DNA of 32,763 bases from an uncultured Oscillospiraceae bacterium (GTDB taxonomy: Bacteria > Bacillota > Clostridia > Oscillospirales > Acutalibacteraceae). The stretch lies in assembly GCA_900546785.1 (NCBI GenBank), contig URED01000027.1, positions 1 to 32,763 of the forward strand, written 5' to 3'. Below the pieces are notes generated by a model. The model saw only the letters and a program-made list of their open reading frames with translations. It had not been told where the DNA came from and searched no databases. Numbering within the stretch: position 1 is the stretch's first letter; each line of letters opens with the position of its first letter. Positions 32,682 through 32,763 of the stretch are shown piece after piece. The translations under genes were made by a program, and so were the position numbers.

Positions 32682-32763
32682 TCACTTTTTCACCGTTGAT
32701 GGGCGGTAGCACATCTGCCGTTTCAAAAGCAAAAATTCATCCACGCCGCCATCATTTTCAGTG
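32682..32763 (-). CDS. 3' end of an unrecognised gene (partial)
   Basis: A minus-strand frame enters from beyond the window and ends at TGA 32684-32682. Its last residues are DEFLLLKRQMCYRPSTVKK. The composition looks like coding sequence and the frame is open to the edge, but only about 26 codons are visible, too few to name a family. A short repeat shared with 15.9 kb lies just after its stop. Confidence 0.4.
   Translation of the reverse strand, partial: TENDGGVDEFLLLKRQMCYRPSTVKK

Overview
The window looks like chromosomal DNA of a low-to-mid GC Gram-positive anaerobe of the class Clostridia, most likely an uncultured gut Oscillospirales relative. The basis is a SCIFF peptide with its radical SAM maturase (a near-universal clostridial pair), a CsoR-regulated copper ATPase, a 4-hydroxybutyrate/butyryl-type CoA-transferase, a BclA-like collagen protein, AGGAGG-type ribosome binding sites and TTGACA-N17-TATAAT promoters. 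No rRNA, CRISPR array or intact transposase is visible; there is one tRNA.

Layout. (1) 32-5132, minus strand: a response regulator, a short-loop histidine kinase, an ABC ATPase and a large FtsX-type permease, in the style of a cell-envelope-stress or peptide-resistance module. Near-identical ATTACAATTTTGTAAT-type palindromes stand before the regulator gene and before the transporter genes. (2) 5150-9959: an AlkD-like DNA glycosylase, an unknown membrane protein, a DUF6171-like zinc protein coupled to a GH51 arabinofuranosidase, and a divergent M24 aminopeptidase with a small ORF. (3) 9987-12860: copA-csoR copper efflux with two CsoR boxes; the copper chaperone domain at the CopA C terminus has its own ribosome binding site. 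(4) 12864-17070: a DUF368 lipid-carrier translocase candidate, an FMN/FeS/FAD Old Yellow Enzyme, and a zinc-ribbon membrane protein. (5) 17100-22036: a heterodimeric ABC exporter pair followed by an AGCS amino acid/sodium symporter.

(6) 22037-26124 is the accessory, decaying part. It holds a structured leader and collagen-like protein, a phosphodiesterase lipoprotein gene broken by two single-base losses, an intact cupin gene flanked by remnants of a flavodoxin-like reductase and (weakly) an alcohol dehydrogenase, and a duplicated tRNA-Leu 3' end with its terminator, the type of footprint left by integration or recombination at a tRNA gene. (7) 26125-32400: tRNA-Leu(CAG), a membrane protein overlapping an Orn/Lys/Arg decarboxylase-family gene, the SCIFF precursor and its maturase, the CoA-transferase, and an orphan E2-type acyltransferase. 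(8) The last bases hold the end of an unrecognised gene and a short sequence repeated from 15.9 kb.

The most notable system is the SCIFF/ranthipeptide locus at 28304-29957. Its precursor keeps six cysteines but has moved them: the canonical fourth core cysteine is Ser32, the residue after the fifth core cysteine is Ser37 rather than the usual Thr, and an extra cysteine sits at position 13 in the leader. The second notable point is the apparent free CopZ-like product encoded inside copA.
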